From assembly GCF_003339845.1 (NCBI RefSeq), contig NZ_PPTR01000002.1, positions 248,001 through 312,000 on the forward strand: a stretch of DNA of 64,000 bases, written 5' to 3'. Source of the DNA: Gordonibacter sp. 28C (GTDB taxonomy: Bacteria; Actinomycetota; Coriobacteriia; Coriobacteriales; Eggerthellaceae). Below the pieces are notes generated by a model. That model was not told the DNA's origin and did no database searches. It saw only the letters and a program-made list of their open reading frames with translations. Position 1 is the first letter of the stretch; every line of letters begins with the position of its first letter. Position numbers and translations under genes: made by a program. Shown one piece after another: positions 18,357 through 26,257 of this stretch.

Positions 18357-18525
18357 AGCCCCTCCCCCGATCCTCCGCCCCATCGGCAGGGCGGGCTCCC
18401 TTCTTGCAGCACAGCATCCGCTGGCGAACGAAATGCGGAAAAGAGGGGTGAAAGGGCGGAAAACCGCCTCGATACACTACCATGTCAAAGAAACCGACTA
18501 CGCGGAAAGCAGGCGATCCTTCGGC

Positions 18526-21063
18526 ATGGAACCGGTCCATTCGAACGCAACGGCGGCAAACGCAGACCGCTGCCAGCACGGCCCCGACCGCATCCAGGTG
18601 CGCGGGGCGCGCGTGCACAACCTGAAGAACATCGACGTGGACATCCCGCTCGGCCGGCTCGTGGGCATCGCGGGCGTGTCGGGGTCGGGCAAGTCCTCCC
18701 TCGCTCTGGGCGTGCTGTACGCCGAGGGATCGCGCCGCTACCTGGAGGCGCTCTCCACCTACACGCGGCGGCGCCTCACGCAGGCGGGCCGCGCGGCGGT
18801 GGACGAGGTGCTGCACGTGCCCGCGGCCCTCGCCCTGCACCAGCGCCCCGCCGTGCCCGGCGTGCGCAGCACTTTCGGCACGTCCACCGAGCTGCTGAAC
18901 AGCCTGCGCCTGCTGTTCTCGCGCGCAGGCAGCCACGTGTGCCCGAACGGCCACCGCGTGCCTCCCACGCTGAACGTCGCCGCGGAGCGCCCCATCACGT
19001 GCCCCGTCTGCGGCGTGGAGTTCTTCGGCCCCGGCGCGGAGGACCTGGCCTTCAACAGCGGCGGCGCCTGCCCCGAGTGCGACGGCACGGGCATCGTGCG
19101 CACCGTGGATCGGGATTCGCTCGTGCCCGACGAGACGCTCTCCATCGACGAGGGCGCCGTCGCGCCGTGGAGCACGCTCATGTGGGACCTCATGAAGCAG
19201 GTCGCGCGCGAGATGGGCGTGCGCACCGACGTGCCCTTCAACCAGCTGACGCCCGCCGAGCGCGACATCGTGTTCAACGGCCCGGCCGAGAAGAAGCACA
19301 TCCTGTACAAGGCCAAGAAGACCGACACCTTCGCCGAGCTGGACTTCACCTACTACAACGCCGTCTACACCGTGGAGAACGCGCTGGCGAAGGTGAAGGA
19401 CGAGAAGGGCCTGAAGCGCGTGGCCCGCTTCCTCAAGCAGGGCGCCTGTCCCGTCTGCCACGGCACGCGCCTATCCGAGGCGGCGCGCCGGCCGCAGGTG
19501 GCGGGCATCAACCTGGCCGAGGCGTCCGCGAAGACCTTGGGGGAGCTGGTCGCATGGGTGGATGCCGTGCCCGACGGCCTCGCGCCCGAGATGCGCCCGA
19601 TGGCCGCGAACATCGCCGAGTCGTTCCAGCACACGGCCGGCCGCCTCGTTGACCTGGGGCTGGACTACCTCGCGCTCGACCGCGCGGGCTCCACGCTCTC
19701 CACCGGCGAGCGCCAGCGCGTGCAGCTGGCTCGCGCCGTGCGCAACCGCACCACCGGCGTGCTGTACGTGCTGGACGAGCCGTCCATCGGCCTGCACCCG
19801 TCGAACGTGGACGGCCTCCTGGACGTGATGCGCGACCTCTTGGCCGACGGCAACTCCATCGTCATGGTGGACCACGACACGCGCATCCTCTCCGCCGCCG
19901 ACCACATCGTCGAGATAGGCCCCGGCGCCGGCGCGGACGGCGGGCGCGTGATCGCGCAGGGCTCCGTGGCCCAGATCGAGGCGGACCCCGCCTCGCGCAC
20001 CGGCGGTTTCCTCTCCGGCGCGCAGTCGGTGCGCGTGCGCCGGCGCGCGGCAGCGGAGCACGTCTTCGACCTCGGCCGCATCCGGCTGGCCACGGACGCG
20101 CTGCACACGGTGAAGCCGCTCGAGGTAGCCATCCCGCGTGGCCGCCTGACCGCCGTGACGGGCGTGTCCGGCTCGGGCAAGACCACGCTCGTGCTGGAGA
20201 GCCTCGTCCCGGCGCTCAAGGCGCGCGCGAGCGGCGCCAAGCTCCCCGCCCACGTTTGCGCGATCGAGGCCGAGGGCATCGATCGCGCGAACCTCATCGA
20301 CGCCTCCCCCATCGGCATCAACGTGCGCTCCACCGTGGCCACCTACGCCGACGTCCACGACGAGCTGCGCCGCGCTTTCGCGCGCACGCCCGACGCCAAG
20401 GCAGCCGGGCTTAAAGCGGGCGACTTCTCCTACAACACGGGCAAGCTGCGTTGCCCCGAATGCGACGGCACGGGCTCCATCAGCCTGGACGTGCAGTTCC
20501 TGCCCGACGTGGACATCACCTGCCCCGTGTGCGGCGGCTCGCGCTACGCCCCGGAGGCCGACCGCATCCGCCGGCCGCATGCCGACGACCCGGTGGATAT
20601 GGTCTCGCTGCCCGACCTCATGGCCCGGAGCGTGGACGAGGCCCTGGAAGCCGTGGCGGACCTCAAGAAGGCGCGTGCCCGCCTGCAGACGCTTCACGAC
20701 CTAGGGCTCGGCTACCTCACGCTGGGCGAGGCCACGCCGGCGCTGTCGGGCGGCGAGGCCCAGCGCCTGAAGCTGGCCAGCGAGATGGGGCGCGAGCAGG
20801 AAGACGCCGTGTTCGTGTTCGACGAGCCCACCATCGGCCTGCACCCCTTGGACGTGCGCACGCTGCTCGAGGTGTTCGAGCGCCTGGTGGAACGCGGCGC
20901 GACGGTCGTGGTCATCGAGCACGACCTGGACGTCATCGCCAACGCCGACTACGTGGTGGACCTCGGCCCCGGCGGCGGCGCCCTCGGCGGCCGCATCGTG
21001 GCCGTCGGCACCCCCGAGGAGGCGGCCGCGAACCCCGATAGCGTCACCGGCAGGTACCTGTAG
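18526..21063 (+). CDS. UvrA-like ABC ATPase without UvrB-binding domain
   Basis: 845 residues with two ABC ATPase modules of the UvrA type. Module 1: GVSGSGKSSLALGVLYAEG and signature STGERQRVQLARAV. Module 2: GVSGSGKTTLVLES and LSGGEAQRLKLASEM. The zinc module CPECDGTG...CPVCGG and the typical FLPDV are present. Between the first CPNGH/CPVCG cysteines and AFNSGGACPECDGTG, canonical UvrA has a UvrB-binding insertion of roughly 110 residues; it is missing here, and the whole protein is shorter than the usual 940-970. This matches UvrA2/DrrC-like proteins, linked to drug or DNA-damage tolerance rather than classical excision repair. The frame is open to an ATG at 18433, but that region contains a GGCGG/CCGCC hairpin and has no family match; neither start has a strong ribosome site. 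Confidence 0.85.
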   Translation: MEPVHSNATAANADRCQHGPDRIQVRGARVHNLKNIDVDIPLGRLVGIAGVSGSGKSSLALGVLYAEGSRRYLEALSTYTRRRLTQAGRAAVDEVLHVPAALALHQRPAVPGVRSTFGTSTELLNSLRLLFSRAGSHVCPNGHRVPPTLNVAAERPITCPVCGVEFFGPGAEDLAFNSGGACPECDGTGIVRTVDRDSLVPDETLSIDEGAVAPWSTLMWDLMKQVAREMGVRTDVPFNQLTPAERDIVFNGPAEKKHILYKAKKTDTFAELDFTYYNAVYTVENALAKVKDEKGLKRVARFLKQGACPVCHGTRLSEAARRPQVAGINLAEASAKTLGELVAWVDAVPDGLAPEMRPMAANIAESFQHTAGRLVDLGLDYLALDRAGSTLSTGERQRVQLARAVRNRTTGVLYVLDEPSIGLHPSNVDGLLDVMRDLLADGNSIVMVDHDTRILSAADHIVEIGPGAGADGGRVIAQGSVAQIEADPASRTGGFLSGAQSVRVRRRAAAEHVFDLGRIRLATDALHTVKPLEVAIPRGRLTAVTGVSGSGKTTLVLESLVPALKARASGAKLPAHVCAIEAEGIDRANLIDASPIGINVRSTVATYADVHDELRRAFARTPDAKAAGLKAGDFSYNTGKLRCPECDGTGSISLDVQFLPDVDITCPVCGGSRYAPEADRIRRPHADDPVDMVSLPDLMARSVDEALEAVADLKKARARLQTLHDLGLGYLTLGEATPALSGGEAQRLKLASEMGREQEDAVFVFDEPTIGLHPLDVRTLLEVFERLVERGATVVVIEHDLDVIANADYVVDLGPGGGALGGRIVAVGTPEEAAANPDSVTGRYL

Positions 21064-21109
21064 GACCAGGCGAGCCGACCGGCACCCCGAGCGAGCAAGG
21101 CTCCCCGGC

Positions 21110-21200
21110 TGTCATCCTGAGCGCAGTCGAAGGATCTTCGACAACGGGAGACCTCCTGCGCTGAAGATCCTTCGACTCGCTTTGCTCGCTCAGGATGACA
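21110..21200. repeat. Palindromic intergenic repeat, copy 2
   Basis: Imperfect palindrome with the same arms as the element at 15941-16056: TGTCATCCTGAGCG and AGTCGAAGGATCTTC on the left, GAAGATCCTTCGACT and CGCTCAGGATGACA on the right. It sits between two convergent genes and could also act as their terminator. Confidence 0.85.
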
Positions 21201-21230
21201 AAGGAAGGAACGGCGAAAAAGAAGCAAAGG

Positions 21231-21554
21231 CTATGCATCCACCTCGATGTCCGCGATGTCGTCGAAGGCGATGCGGGTGCGGACGACGGTGACAGTACGG
21301 GCCGCGAGGTCGATGTCGCTCACTAGGCCGCGCGTCGTCACGTACGCCTCGCCGTCGTAGTGGACGACGCGCGCCATCGTGCGCCGCTCCACCTGCGCGA
21401 AGCGCTGCGACAGCTCGAGCGCCTCCTCGTCGGTCAGCTCGCGCTTCGGCTCCACCGTGCGCTCGCGCTCGCGGATGAGGTCGTAGTAGCCCCTGAGCGC
21501 CGCGAAGGGCATGAACTGCTGCGCGCGGTCGGCGCGGGGGCGCTGCTCAGGCAT
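21231..21554 (-). CDS. YolD-like protein
   Basis: 107-residue protein of the YolD-like family. Such proteins are often encoded beside Y-family polymerases of the UvrX/UmuC type. Visible features: ADRAQQFMPFAALRGYYDLI near the N-terminus (the family's conserved start), an acidic helix LTDEEALELSQRFAQVE, and a C-terminal beta-rich half ending RIAFDDIADIEVDA. Its ATG overlaps the polymerase stop codon (ATGCCTGA), so the two are co-translated from one mRNA. Precise role unknown; probably an accessory or regulator of the polymerase. Confidence 0.8.
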   Translation of the reverse strand: MPEQRPRADRAQQFMPFAALRGYYDLIRERERTVEPKRELTDEEALELSQRFAQVERRTMARVVHYDGEAYVTTRGLVSDIDLAARTVTVVRTRIAFDDIADIEVDA

Positions 21555-22896
21555 GGTGGCCCCCTATCTGCTCGTTGCGCTCGCGCGCCGTGGCCTTCTC
21601 CTTCAAGCTGGTGCCGCGCAGAAGCGCGTTCTTGCCGAACCGGTCCTTCACGGCCAGCACCGCCTTTTGCAGGTTGCGCTCCTCGGCCTCCGCAGCCTCG
21701 TCTGTGAACAGGTCCATCGTGGCGAATTCCTCGGGCATCACGCCTCCAAAGCCCACGCTGATGCGACGAATGGGAAGGTCCTTGCGCGTCGTTTCCTCGA
21801 ACAGGTCGAGGAAACGCGGCATGAGCTTGGAGTAGAGGTTCGTGCGGTCGGGCTGTCGGCGCGTGGCGCCGGTGTGGGCTCCGCCGCGCCTGCCGCTTGC
21901 GGGACGCCTTCCGTGGCCGCCGTCGAAATACGCGCCGGGCCCCTCCCGCCCATCCGGATCCGCATCCGCTCCCCGCTCTTTCGCGTACCCCACGTACAGC
22001 GATATCGAATCGGCCACCAAGCCTTTGTCCACCAGGTCGAGCACCAGCTGGTCCACCATCTCCTTCAGCACGTCCTTCGCCTCGTCGTGGGCGTAGTCGC
22101 ACGGCAGCGCTTGGCCGTTCATCAGCGAGTGCGCGCTGGGCTCGTAGGCGTGGATGTCGGCGATGGTGCACGGCTCCACCCCGTGAGCGTGGTCGATCAG
22201 GTACTCGGCGTTCACGCCGAACTCGCGGTACAGCGTGCTCTCGCTCATCTCGCACACGCCGCGCAGGTCGTACACGGCGTACTTCGCCAGGCGCTTCGCG
22301 ATGCCCGGACCGATGTTCCAGATGTCGGTGATGGGCCGGTGGGTTTGAATGGTGCGCTCGAACTCGGCCTGGTCGAGATAGCCGATATGGTCGTCCACGT
22401 GCTTCGCCGTTATGTCCAGCGCCACCTTGGCCAGAAACAGGTTCGTGCCCACGCCGGCCGTGGCGCAGATGCCCGTCTCGGCCAGCACCGCGTCCATGAG
22501 CATGACGGCGAACTCCTTGGCGTTCACCTGGTACAACGCCAGATACGGCGTCGCGTCGATGAAGCACTCGTCGATAGAGTACGCGTGGACGTCCTCGGGC
22601 GACACATAGCGCAAGTAGACGGAATAGATGTTGGCGGAAACCTCCATGTAGCGCTGCATGCGCGGCTTCGCCATGACGTAGTCCACGCCCGTGGGAATGT
22701 CGAACACGCGGCAGCGGCTCGAAAGCCCCAGCGCCTTCATGGACGGCGTGATGGCCAGGCAGATGGTCTTCTCCGTGCGGTCGGGGTCGGCCACGACGAG
22801 GTTCGCCGTCAGCGGGTCCAGCCCGCGGTCGACGCATTCGACGCTCGCGTAGAAGCTCTTCAAATCGATGCACATGTACGTGCGCTCCTTGGCCAC
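21547..22896 (-). CDS. Y-family (translesion) DNA polymerase, UmuC/UvrX-like
   Basis: 449-residue error-prone polymerase of the ImpB/MucB/SamB family, acting in DNA lesion bypass. The catalytic carboxylates are visible: Asp11 in MCIDLKSFYASVE and Asp109-Glu110 in YSIDECFID. Also seen are the GVGTNLFLAKVALD region, the helix-hairpin-helix IWNIGPGIAKRLAKY and a little-finger domain ending GTSLKEKATARERNEQIGGH, the pattern of the UvrX/UmuC subgroup. A Gly/Arg-rich insert (about residues 310-345, rich in GG, RR and GR) interrupts the little finger and may be a linker. I chose GTG at 22896 because AGGAGG lies 5 bases upstream. A LexA-like box overlaps the predicted transcription start. Confidence 0.9.
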   Translation of the reverse strand: MAKERTYMCIDLKSFYASVECVDRGLDPLTANLVVADPDRTEKTICLAITPSMKALGLSSRCRVFDIPTGVDYVMAKPRMQRYMEVSANIYSVYLRYVSPEDVHAYSIDECFIDATPYLALYQVNAKEFAVMLMDAVLAETGICATAGVGTNLFLAKVALDITAKHVDDHIGYLDQAEFERTIQTHRPITDIWNIGPGIAKRLAKYAVYDLRGVCEMSESTLYREFGVNAEYLIDHAHGVEPCTIADIHAYEPSAHSLMNGQALPCDYAHDEAKDVLKEMVDQLVLDLVDKGLVADSISLYVGYAKERGADADPDGREGPGAYFDGGHGRRPASGRRGGAHTGATRRQPDRTNLYSKLMPRFLDLFEETTRKDLPIRRISVGFGGVMPEEFATMDLFTDEAAEAEERNLQKAVLAVKDRFGKNALLRGTSLKEKATARERNEQIGGHHA

Positions 22897-22922
22897 GCCG
22901 CCCTCCTCACCGCACAATCATA

Positions 22923-22936
22923 GAAACACTTGTTCG
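22923..22936 (-). promoter_or_regulatory. LexA (SOS) box before the Y-family polymerase
   Basis: On the minus strand the site reads CGAACAAGTGTTTC; it matches 12 of 14 positions of the Gram-positive LexA box CGAAC-N4-GTTCG, including the purine/pyrimidine pattern of the centre. TATACT at 22940-22945 is a possible -10 just upstream, so the box would cover the transcription start, an ideal repressor position. Confidence 0.75.
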
Positions 22937-23051
22937 TACAGTATACTTCTTTTCCAACGGAAACCTTGTGCGGATATTGCATGGATCTTGCGCGGATCTT
23001 GCTCGAATCCAACGCCGAAAAATTCTACTCTCATCAGGTATTACACCATGG

Positions 23052-23057
23052 TACACT
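23052..23057 (+). promoter_or_regulatory. -10 hexamer placing transcription start at the ATG
   Basis: TACACT ends 7 bases before the A of the ATG at 23064. With normal spacing, transcription would begin at the start codon itself, giving a leaderless mRNA. No ribosome-binding sequence is present upstream. The -35 is poor. Confidence 0.4.
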
Positions 23058-23063
23058 CGCGCC

Positions 23064-24023
23064 ATGAACATGATCCTCGCCTATACGTCCGCACTCGAAT
23101 TCTGGCGCTCCGCCCTCAGCGACGCGGGCTCCGCGCGCGATCCGTGCCGCACGTGCAAGCTCCCCGAGAACGCGCCGACCTCGTTTTTCGCGCAGGAACA
23201 CCCGCTTGTCAAAAACGGAGCCCTTTCCCTCCCCGTCCACGTCCTGGCACTCGATGGGCACCGAAGGAACACGCCCGGGCTCGTCGTTCATCAAACGAAG
23301 CCCCTGCCCGTCGGCTCGCTGCGAGCGATCACGCTTCCAAACGGTGGCGAGGCCCTTCTTGTCACGAGCCCCGAGCTGACCTTCGTTCACCTGGCCTCGC
23401 TCCTGAGCTTCCCCCGCGCGGTTCATCTAGGCTGCGAGCTCTGCGGCACCTACGCACCCGACGAAAGCCAGCCCTACCGCGTCAGGAACAGGACGCCCCT
23501 CACCACGCCCGCGAGATTGGCCGCCTACCTGAACAGGATCGAGGGTGTACGCGGCGCGAAAGCCGCGCGTCAGGCGCTTCCCTTCGTGATGAGCGGGTCG
23601 GCTTCTCCGCGCGAGTCCACCTTGACCGCGCTGCTGACGCTTCCCTGCACGCGGGGAGGAAGCAACGTGTCCCGGCCGCGCATGAACGCCCCCGTCCCGC
23701 TCGGCAAGCGAGCCGGCTGGATCACCGACCGCGATTTCTTCCGATGCGATTTGCTCTGGCCCGGCGAGAAGGTGGCCGTCGAGTACGACAGCACGCTGTG
23801 CCACACCGGCGCGACGCGCATCGCCGAGGACGCCGCGCGTCGCAACGCGCTCGAATCCCTCGGCCTCACCGTAGTGACCGCAACGTGGCGGCAAGTGACC
23901 AACTATCGCGAGTACAACCGTTTCGCACGCATCCTGGCCGGGCACTTGGGCACAAGGATCAGACCGCGATGCCGCGACTACCCCGCCCGACAGCTCGCGC
24001 TTCGCTCGGAACTGCTTCGTTAA
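23064..24023 (+). CDS. Protein with C-terminal endonuclease-like (DUF559/Vsr-like) fold
   Basis: 319 residues, no signal peptide or membrane helix. The N-terminal two thirds contain a Cys pair (CRTCKLPEN) and the segment ITLPNGGEALLVTSPELTFVHLA, a winged-helix/AbiEi-like arrangement. The C-terminus has DLLWPGEKVAVEYDS followed by a His and then NALESLGLTVVTATWRQV; this D...EYD...H...R pattern resembles the PD-(D/E)xK-type fold of DUF559/Vsr nucleases. I do not know a characterised homologue. The start is uncertain: ATG 23064 or 23070 fits the conserved-looking N-terminus, whereas the open frame reaches 22968. It could be a solitary antitoxin- or restriction-related protein, but no partner gene is adjacent. 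Confidence 0.6.
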   Translation: MNMILAYTSALEFWRSALSDAGSARDPCRTCKLPENAPTSFFAQEHPLVKNGALSLPVHVLALDGHRRNTPGLVVHQTKPLPVGSLRAITLPNGGEALLVTSPELTFVHLASLLSFPRAVHLGCELCGTYAPDESQPYRVRNRTPLTTPARLAAYLNRIEGVRGAKAARQALPFVMSGSASPRESTLTALLTLPCTRGGSNVSRPRMNAPVPLGKRAGWITDRDFFRCDLLWPGEKVAVEYDSTLCHTGATRIAEDAARRNALESLGLTVVTATWRQVTNYREYNRFARILAGHLGTRIRPRCRDYPARQLALRSELLR

Positions 24024-24373
24024 CGCCGCCTTCCGGTTCTTCGATGTCGCTCCTGTGCGCGCTCGTGGCCGAATACGACGGAAGTTCGTCATGCGGTATA
24101 CCGCACATGGTTGGTTGCGAGTATTGCCTCTTTCGCGAACAGGGGAAACACTGCAGGCTGCTGGAGACCCCATGCGCACGACAAAAACCGAAGCTTCAAG
24201 ATGACAAATTTCCGTCATATTCGGCCACGATTCGCCAAATCAGACACGCAGGCCGTCTGCACCCGCGGCGGCACCGCGCTCCGCGCGCAGACCGCCTGCA
24301 ACGCCCATCCGCACCCCTCGGCCGCGCTGCACGCACCCGCGTCGGTGCCGCCGCATGCGAACGCCACGCCTCC
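24024..24373. other. Gap holding a short inverted-repeat element
   Basis: 350 bases between convergent genes. It holds the 166-bp element at 24064-24229 and inside it a perfect 14-bp palindrome, TGCGGTATACCGCA, at 24092-24105. The remainder, to the ABC transporter stop, shows no structure I can name. Confidence 0.6.
24064..24229. mobile_element. MITE-like element with 29-bp inverted ends
   Basis: The 29-bp end at 24064-24092 (begins CGTGGCCGAATA) is the inverse of 24201-24229 (ends TATTCGGCCACG) with 26 of 29 bases matching. The two ends enclose 108 bp without a gene. Similarity stops sharply inside and outside the ends, as in a miniature inverted-repeat element. No obvious target-site duplication is visible. 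Confidence 0.55.
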
Positions 24374-26161
24374 CTATTCCAGGTACGCGCCCGTCTGGCG
24401 GCTCCACAAATTCGCGTACTCGCCGCCGGCCTCGATGAGCCGGGCGTGCGGGCCGTCCTCGGCCACCTTGCCGCCGTCGAGCACCACGATGCGGTCGAGG
24501 CTGGCCACCGTGGACAGGCGGTGCGCCACCACGATGCACGTGCGCCCGCGCATGAGCGTGGCCAGCGCGTCTTGCACCAGCTGCTCGCTTTCGGAGTCGA
24601 GCGCGCTCGTGGCCTCGTCCAGCACGAGCACCGGACAGTCGGCCAGAAGCGCCCGCGCGATGGCGATACGCTGGCGCTGCCCGCCCGACAGCTTCACGCC
24701 GCGCTCGCCCGTGACGGTGTCGAAGCCCTGCGGCAGCCGCTCGATGAACTCCAGCGCGTTCGCCTGGCGCGCCGCTTCGCGGATCTGCTCCATCGTGGCG
24801 TCGGGCCGCCCGTAGGCGATGTTCTCGGCGATGCTGCGATGGAACAGCAGCGCCTCCTGCGGCACGTAGGCGATCTGGCGGCGCAGCGACTGCTGCGTCG
24901 TCTCGGCGATGTTCTGCCCGTCGATGAGGATGAGCCCCTCCTGGATGTCGGACAGGCGCAGCAGCAGCTTCGTGAGCGTGGTCTTCCCCGCCCCGCTCGT
25001 GCCCACGAGGCCCACGCGCTGGCCCGCGGGGATGTGCAGCTCGAAGTCGTCGAACACGTGCGTGCACGCGTCGCCGTCGGTGTACCAGAAGTCGATGCCC
25101 TCGAAGTCGATGGCGCCCTCGCGCACCTCCAGCTCGGGCGCGCCGGGCTTGTCGTCCACGAGGCGCGGCTCGTCGAGGATCACGGTCATGCCGCTCGCGT
25201 CGCCGAACGCGCGGTTGAAGCGCTGCAGCCCGTTGTTGATGAAGTTGAACTGGTTCGTCACCGTGTAGGTGTAGGTGAACATCACCACCAGCGTGCCGGG
25301 CGTGATGCCGTACCACGCGTTGCCGCCCGCGATGAACACGGCCACCACGCTCATGATGACGATGGTGATGCACGCCGTCACGATGCCGCGCGTCAGCGAC
25401 GCCCACATGCGCTTCGAGTCGCGCGCCACCACCTCGCGGTTCGCCTGGTCGAACAGCCCCCGCTCGTAATCCTCGCGCCCGTAAGTCTTCACCGCCAGGA
25501 TGTTCGCCACCGAATCGGACAGCTCGCCCGACAGCTGGTTCTGCGCGCTGGCCGCCTGCTCGTTGAGGTGCAGGATGCGCTTGTACATGTAGTACGACAC
25601 GCCCGCGTACACCGCCAGCAGCACCATGAGGATGGCCACGTACACCGGCACGCGGGGCGCCAGGATGGCGCAGGTGAACACCACCGAGCAGATGACCGGC
25701 AGAAACGGGAACGTGATGGTTTCCAGCAGAAGCTGGTAGGCGCTCATGAACTTCGTCGTCTGGCTGACCAGCGTGCCGCCGAAACGGTTGGAGTGGAACG
25801 ACATCGATTGGTTCGACAGCGCGTCGAACGACATGGTAGCCAAATCGTAGGATGCGGCGATCTCCAGCCGGTACATGGTGTAGTCCTGCACCTTGCTGGC
25901 CGCCTGGCCGGCCACGTTGATGAGGATGAGCGCCAGGATGTAGGGGCCGAACACCGCGAACACCTCGTCGGGCGCCACCGAGCCCGCGCTCACGCGATCC
26001 ACGACGAGGCTCATGACGTAGGGGTTACCGTACGAAAGCAGCGCCACGAACAGAAACGTCGCGGTCATGAGCGCGGCGAACAACCCGAGGTGCTTTCGGG
26101 TGACCAGCCAGAAGTAGTGGAGCGTGCGGCGCGTCGTCGACGGAGCCCCGGTTCGTGCCAT
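24374..26161 (-). CDS. ABC transporter, fused permease and ATPase (half-transporter)
   Basis: 595-residue type IV exporter half: six membrane helices (about 25-310), then an ABC ATPase. Walker A GTSGAGKTT (about 387-395), Q-loop AYVPQEALLF, signature LSGGQRQRIAIARAL (about 491-505), Walker B VLVLDEATSALDS (about 511-523) and H-loop VVAHRLSTVA are all intact. Such proteins export lipids, peptides or drugs as homo- or heterodimers. No second half-transporter is adjacent, so a homodimer is likely. The ATG at 26161 has AAGGGA 6 bases upstream; the open frame runs 20 codons further without membrane character. Substrate unknown. Confidence 0.9.
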   Translation of the reverse strand: MARTGAPSTTRRTLHYFWLVTRKHLGLFAALMTATFLFVALLSYGNPYVMSLVVDRVSAGSVAPDEVFAVFGPYILALILINVAGQAASKVQDYTMYRLEIAASYDLATMSFDALSNQSMSFHSNRFGGTLVSQTTKFMSAYQLLLETITFPFLPVICSVVFTCAILAPRVPVYVAILMVLLAVYAGVSYYMYKRILHLNEQAASAQNQLSGELSDSVANILAVKTYGREDYERGLFDQANREVVARDSKRMWASLTRGIVTACITIVIMSVVAVFIAGGNAWYGITPGTLVVMFTYTYTVTNQFNFINNGLQRFNRAFGDASGMTVILDEPRLVDDKPGAPELEVREGAIDFEGIDFWYTDGDACTHVFDDFELHIPAGQRVGLVGTSGAGKTTLTKLLLRLSDIQEGLILIDGQNIAETTQQSLRRQIAYVPQEALLFHRSIAENIAYGRPDATMEQIREAARQANALEFIERLPQGFDTVTGERGVKLSGGQRQRIAIARALLADCPVLVLDEATSALDSESEQLVQDALATLMRGRTCIVVAHRLSTVASLDRIVVLDGGKVAEDGPHARLIEAGGEYANLWSRQTGAYLE

Positions 26162-26257
26162 GCGGATTCCCTTCTCTTGCATCCGCTTGATTATGCCACA
26201 ACAAGGCGAGGCCCGGGACAACTCCCGGGCCTCGTAGCGCGCTTCGGCCGCAAGGGC

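Noticed and set aside
18433-18525. Upstream ATG as start of the UvrA-like gene
   Set aside because: No ribosome site, a GGCGG/CCGCC hairpin in the supposed coding part, and no family similarity; it remains possible.
24374-26161. The ABC half-transporter as part of the SBP/MscS system
   Set aside because: It is a type IV exporter, has its own start with ribosome site and lies 96 bases beyond the channel stop; a binding-protein-dependent importer would need a different permease type.
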